In this document: piece after piece, positions 14,355-15,106 of the stretch
Numbering within the stretch: the stretch's first letter is position 1
Layout of the letters: every line of letters begins with the position of its first letter
Assembly: GCA_904419095.1 (NCBI GenBank)
Contig: CAJFQT010000023.1
Coordinates: 1-15,106, forward strand
Length of the DNA: 15,106 nucleotides
Source: an uncultured Clostridia bacterium
Lineage (GTDB): Bacteria; Bacillota; Clostridia; TANB77; CAG-508
Direction: 5' to 3'
Notes under the pieces: model-generated
What the model was told of the DNA's origin: nothing
The model's input: only the letters and a program-made list of their open reading frames with translations
Databases searched by the model: none
Position numbers and translations under genes: made by a program

Positions 14355-14942
14355 TTACGAAGTTTTATTTCTTTTTTCAATATATTTTCTTGATTTTAGA
14401 GTTTTTCTATATAATCTAGTAGCATTAACACAATAACTATCATTCCAGAAATAATACCAATAAAAATCTTTGAAAGTCAACACAATTGTTCTAAGAAAAG
14501 TATTTTTAAATTTATTTATGTTGAATAGTTTTTTTAATTTACTACATGAAAATTTTAATATGTATAGTTTTTCCCTCAAGTTTTGTTTTATTGGATTACT
14601 CCATTCAATAATAATTGCATCTGAATCTCGAATTACAATATTATCAATTTGATTTAGTATATATCCTTTTTTTGAATAATATTCTATAATTTCATTTAAT
14701 TCCTCTGAAGTTAAATCTTGTAATTCAAGTTTCACTCCATTTAATCCATAGGATAATTTTGAAGAATTATATTCAAAAATTCCCATTGTACTCTTAGAGT
14801 GTAACTCAAAATTAATCAAACTAATCCAAAAAGAAGTTATATCTTTACTTTTCTTATCTTCAAAATTTTCTTCTGATAACTGTATTAGTCCTCTATTATA
14901 CTCAAAAAAATTTTCTTTTCCACTCCGTAATTTTCTTTTCAT
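14355..14942 (-). CDS. Hypothetical protein with a non-shifting CGG codon
   Basis: I do not recognise this 195-residue protein. The start at ATG 14940-14942 is chosen for the AAGGAGG eight bases upstream; the frame is open 15 codons further. It has a basic N-terminus (MKRKLRSGKENFFEYNRG), a mixed polar middle with GLNGVKLELQDLTSEELNEI and YSKKGYIL, and a Lys/Arg- and aromatic-rich C-terminal part (TFKDFYWYYFWND, then KTLKSRKYIEKRNKTS). No signal peptide or clear membrane helix is seen. Codon 6 is CGG (14925-14927) and the frame continues unchanged; a +1 shift there would reach a stop after 12 codons. It is either an exception that shows context dependence, a recently acquired gene, or not expressed. 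Confidence 0.55.
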   Translation of the reverse strand: MKRKLRSGKENFFEYNRGLIQLSEENFEDKKSKDITSFWISLINFELHSKSTMGIFEYNSSKLSYGLNGVKLELQDLTSEELNEIIEYYSKKGYILNQIDNIVIRDSDAIIIEWSNPIKQNLREKLYILKFSCSKLKKLFNINKFKNTFLRTIVLTFKDFYWYYFWNDSYCVNATRLYRKTLKSRKYIEKRNKTS

Positions 14943-15106
14943 TTTTTCTTCCTCCTTGTCAATTGACCTTCTAATATAAGTTAACAAGTTGCTATTTATT
15001 TAAACTGCCCTTAGATTAGAACAGAAATTTATAAAAACTTTCCTATATTTTAACATGTTTTCCAATAAAAAGAAAGAGTAGTAGAATAAATTTAACATTT
15101 TTGTTA
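14943..15106. other. Upstream region of the hypothetical gene
   Basis: It holds the AAGGAGG ribosome site and AT-rich sequence; no gene and no convincing promoter pair was found. Confidence 0.4.

Overview
The window is very AT-rich DNA from a Gram-positive-type bacterium, most likely a low-GC anaerobic Clostridia-like member of the Bacillota. Evidence: a bacterial V-type (A/V) ATPase operon, a sortase with an LPXTG substrate, a zinc-ribbon L32, a clostridial-type AsnB, strong AGGAGG ribosome sites and consensus sigma-A promoters. I cannot name the species.

Layout. Positions 1-5605 (minus strand) hold a V-type ATPase operon in the order G/H, C, I, K, F, E, A; A runs off the left edge. Positions 5666-7386 (minus) hold thioredoxin, a deleted sortase relic and a thioredoxin reductase, the two intact genes each with a promoter. 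Positions 7437-7593 carry a cluster of small repeated hairpins. Positions 7609-9335 (minus) hold a sortase and its cohesin-like LPRTG substrate. Positions 9514-11760 (minus) hold a DUF308/HdeD-like membrane protein, a TetR regulator, ribosomal protein L32 and a DUF5662 protein. Positions 11935-13786 (plus) hold asparagine synthetase AsnB. The right end (13787-15106) is a gene-poor stretch with a relic of a second asnB 3' end, then an unrecognised gene on the minus strand.

The main discovery is a translational anomaly. Three conserved genes (atpI, the LPXTG protein, asnB) are each split by a single +1 frame change, and in every case the change falls at an in-frame CGG codon. By hand scan these are the only in-frame CGG codons in any recognisable gene of the window. 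CGG triplets in the other two frames of intact genes (about fifteen) are not associated with any frame change, and in-frame CGA and CGT do not shift, so the effect follows the codon, not the DNA motif. This argues against random error or a motif-linked sequencing artefact. It suggests that CGG in this organism acts as an efficient or obligatory +1 frameshift signal, either by CGGN quadruplet decoding or by P-site slippage at an unreadable CGG. A diverged relic of a second asnB 3' end keeps the same CGGG. One unrecognised gene at the right edge has a CGG that does not shift; there the preceding codon ends in A instead of a pyrimidine.

The frameshift would control proton/sodium pumping (no full AtpI without it), cell-wall anchoring (the LPRTG signal lies only in the shifted frame, and the sortase start overlaps the shifted stop) and the C-terminus of AsnB.
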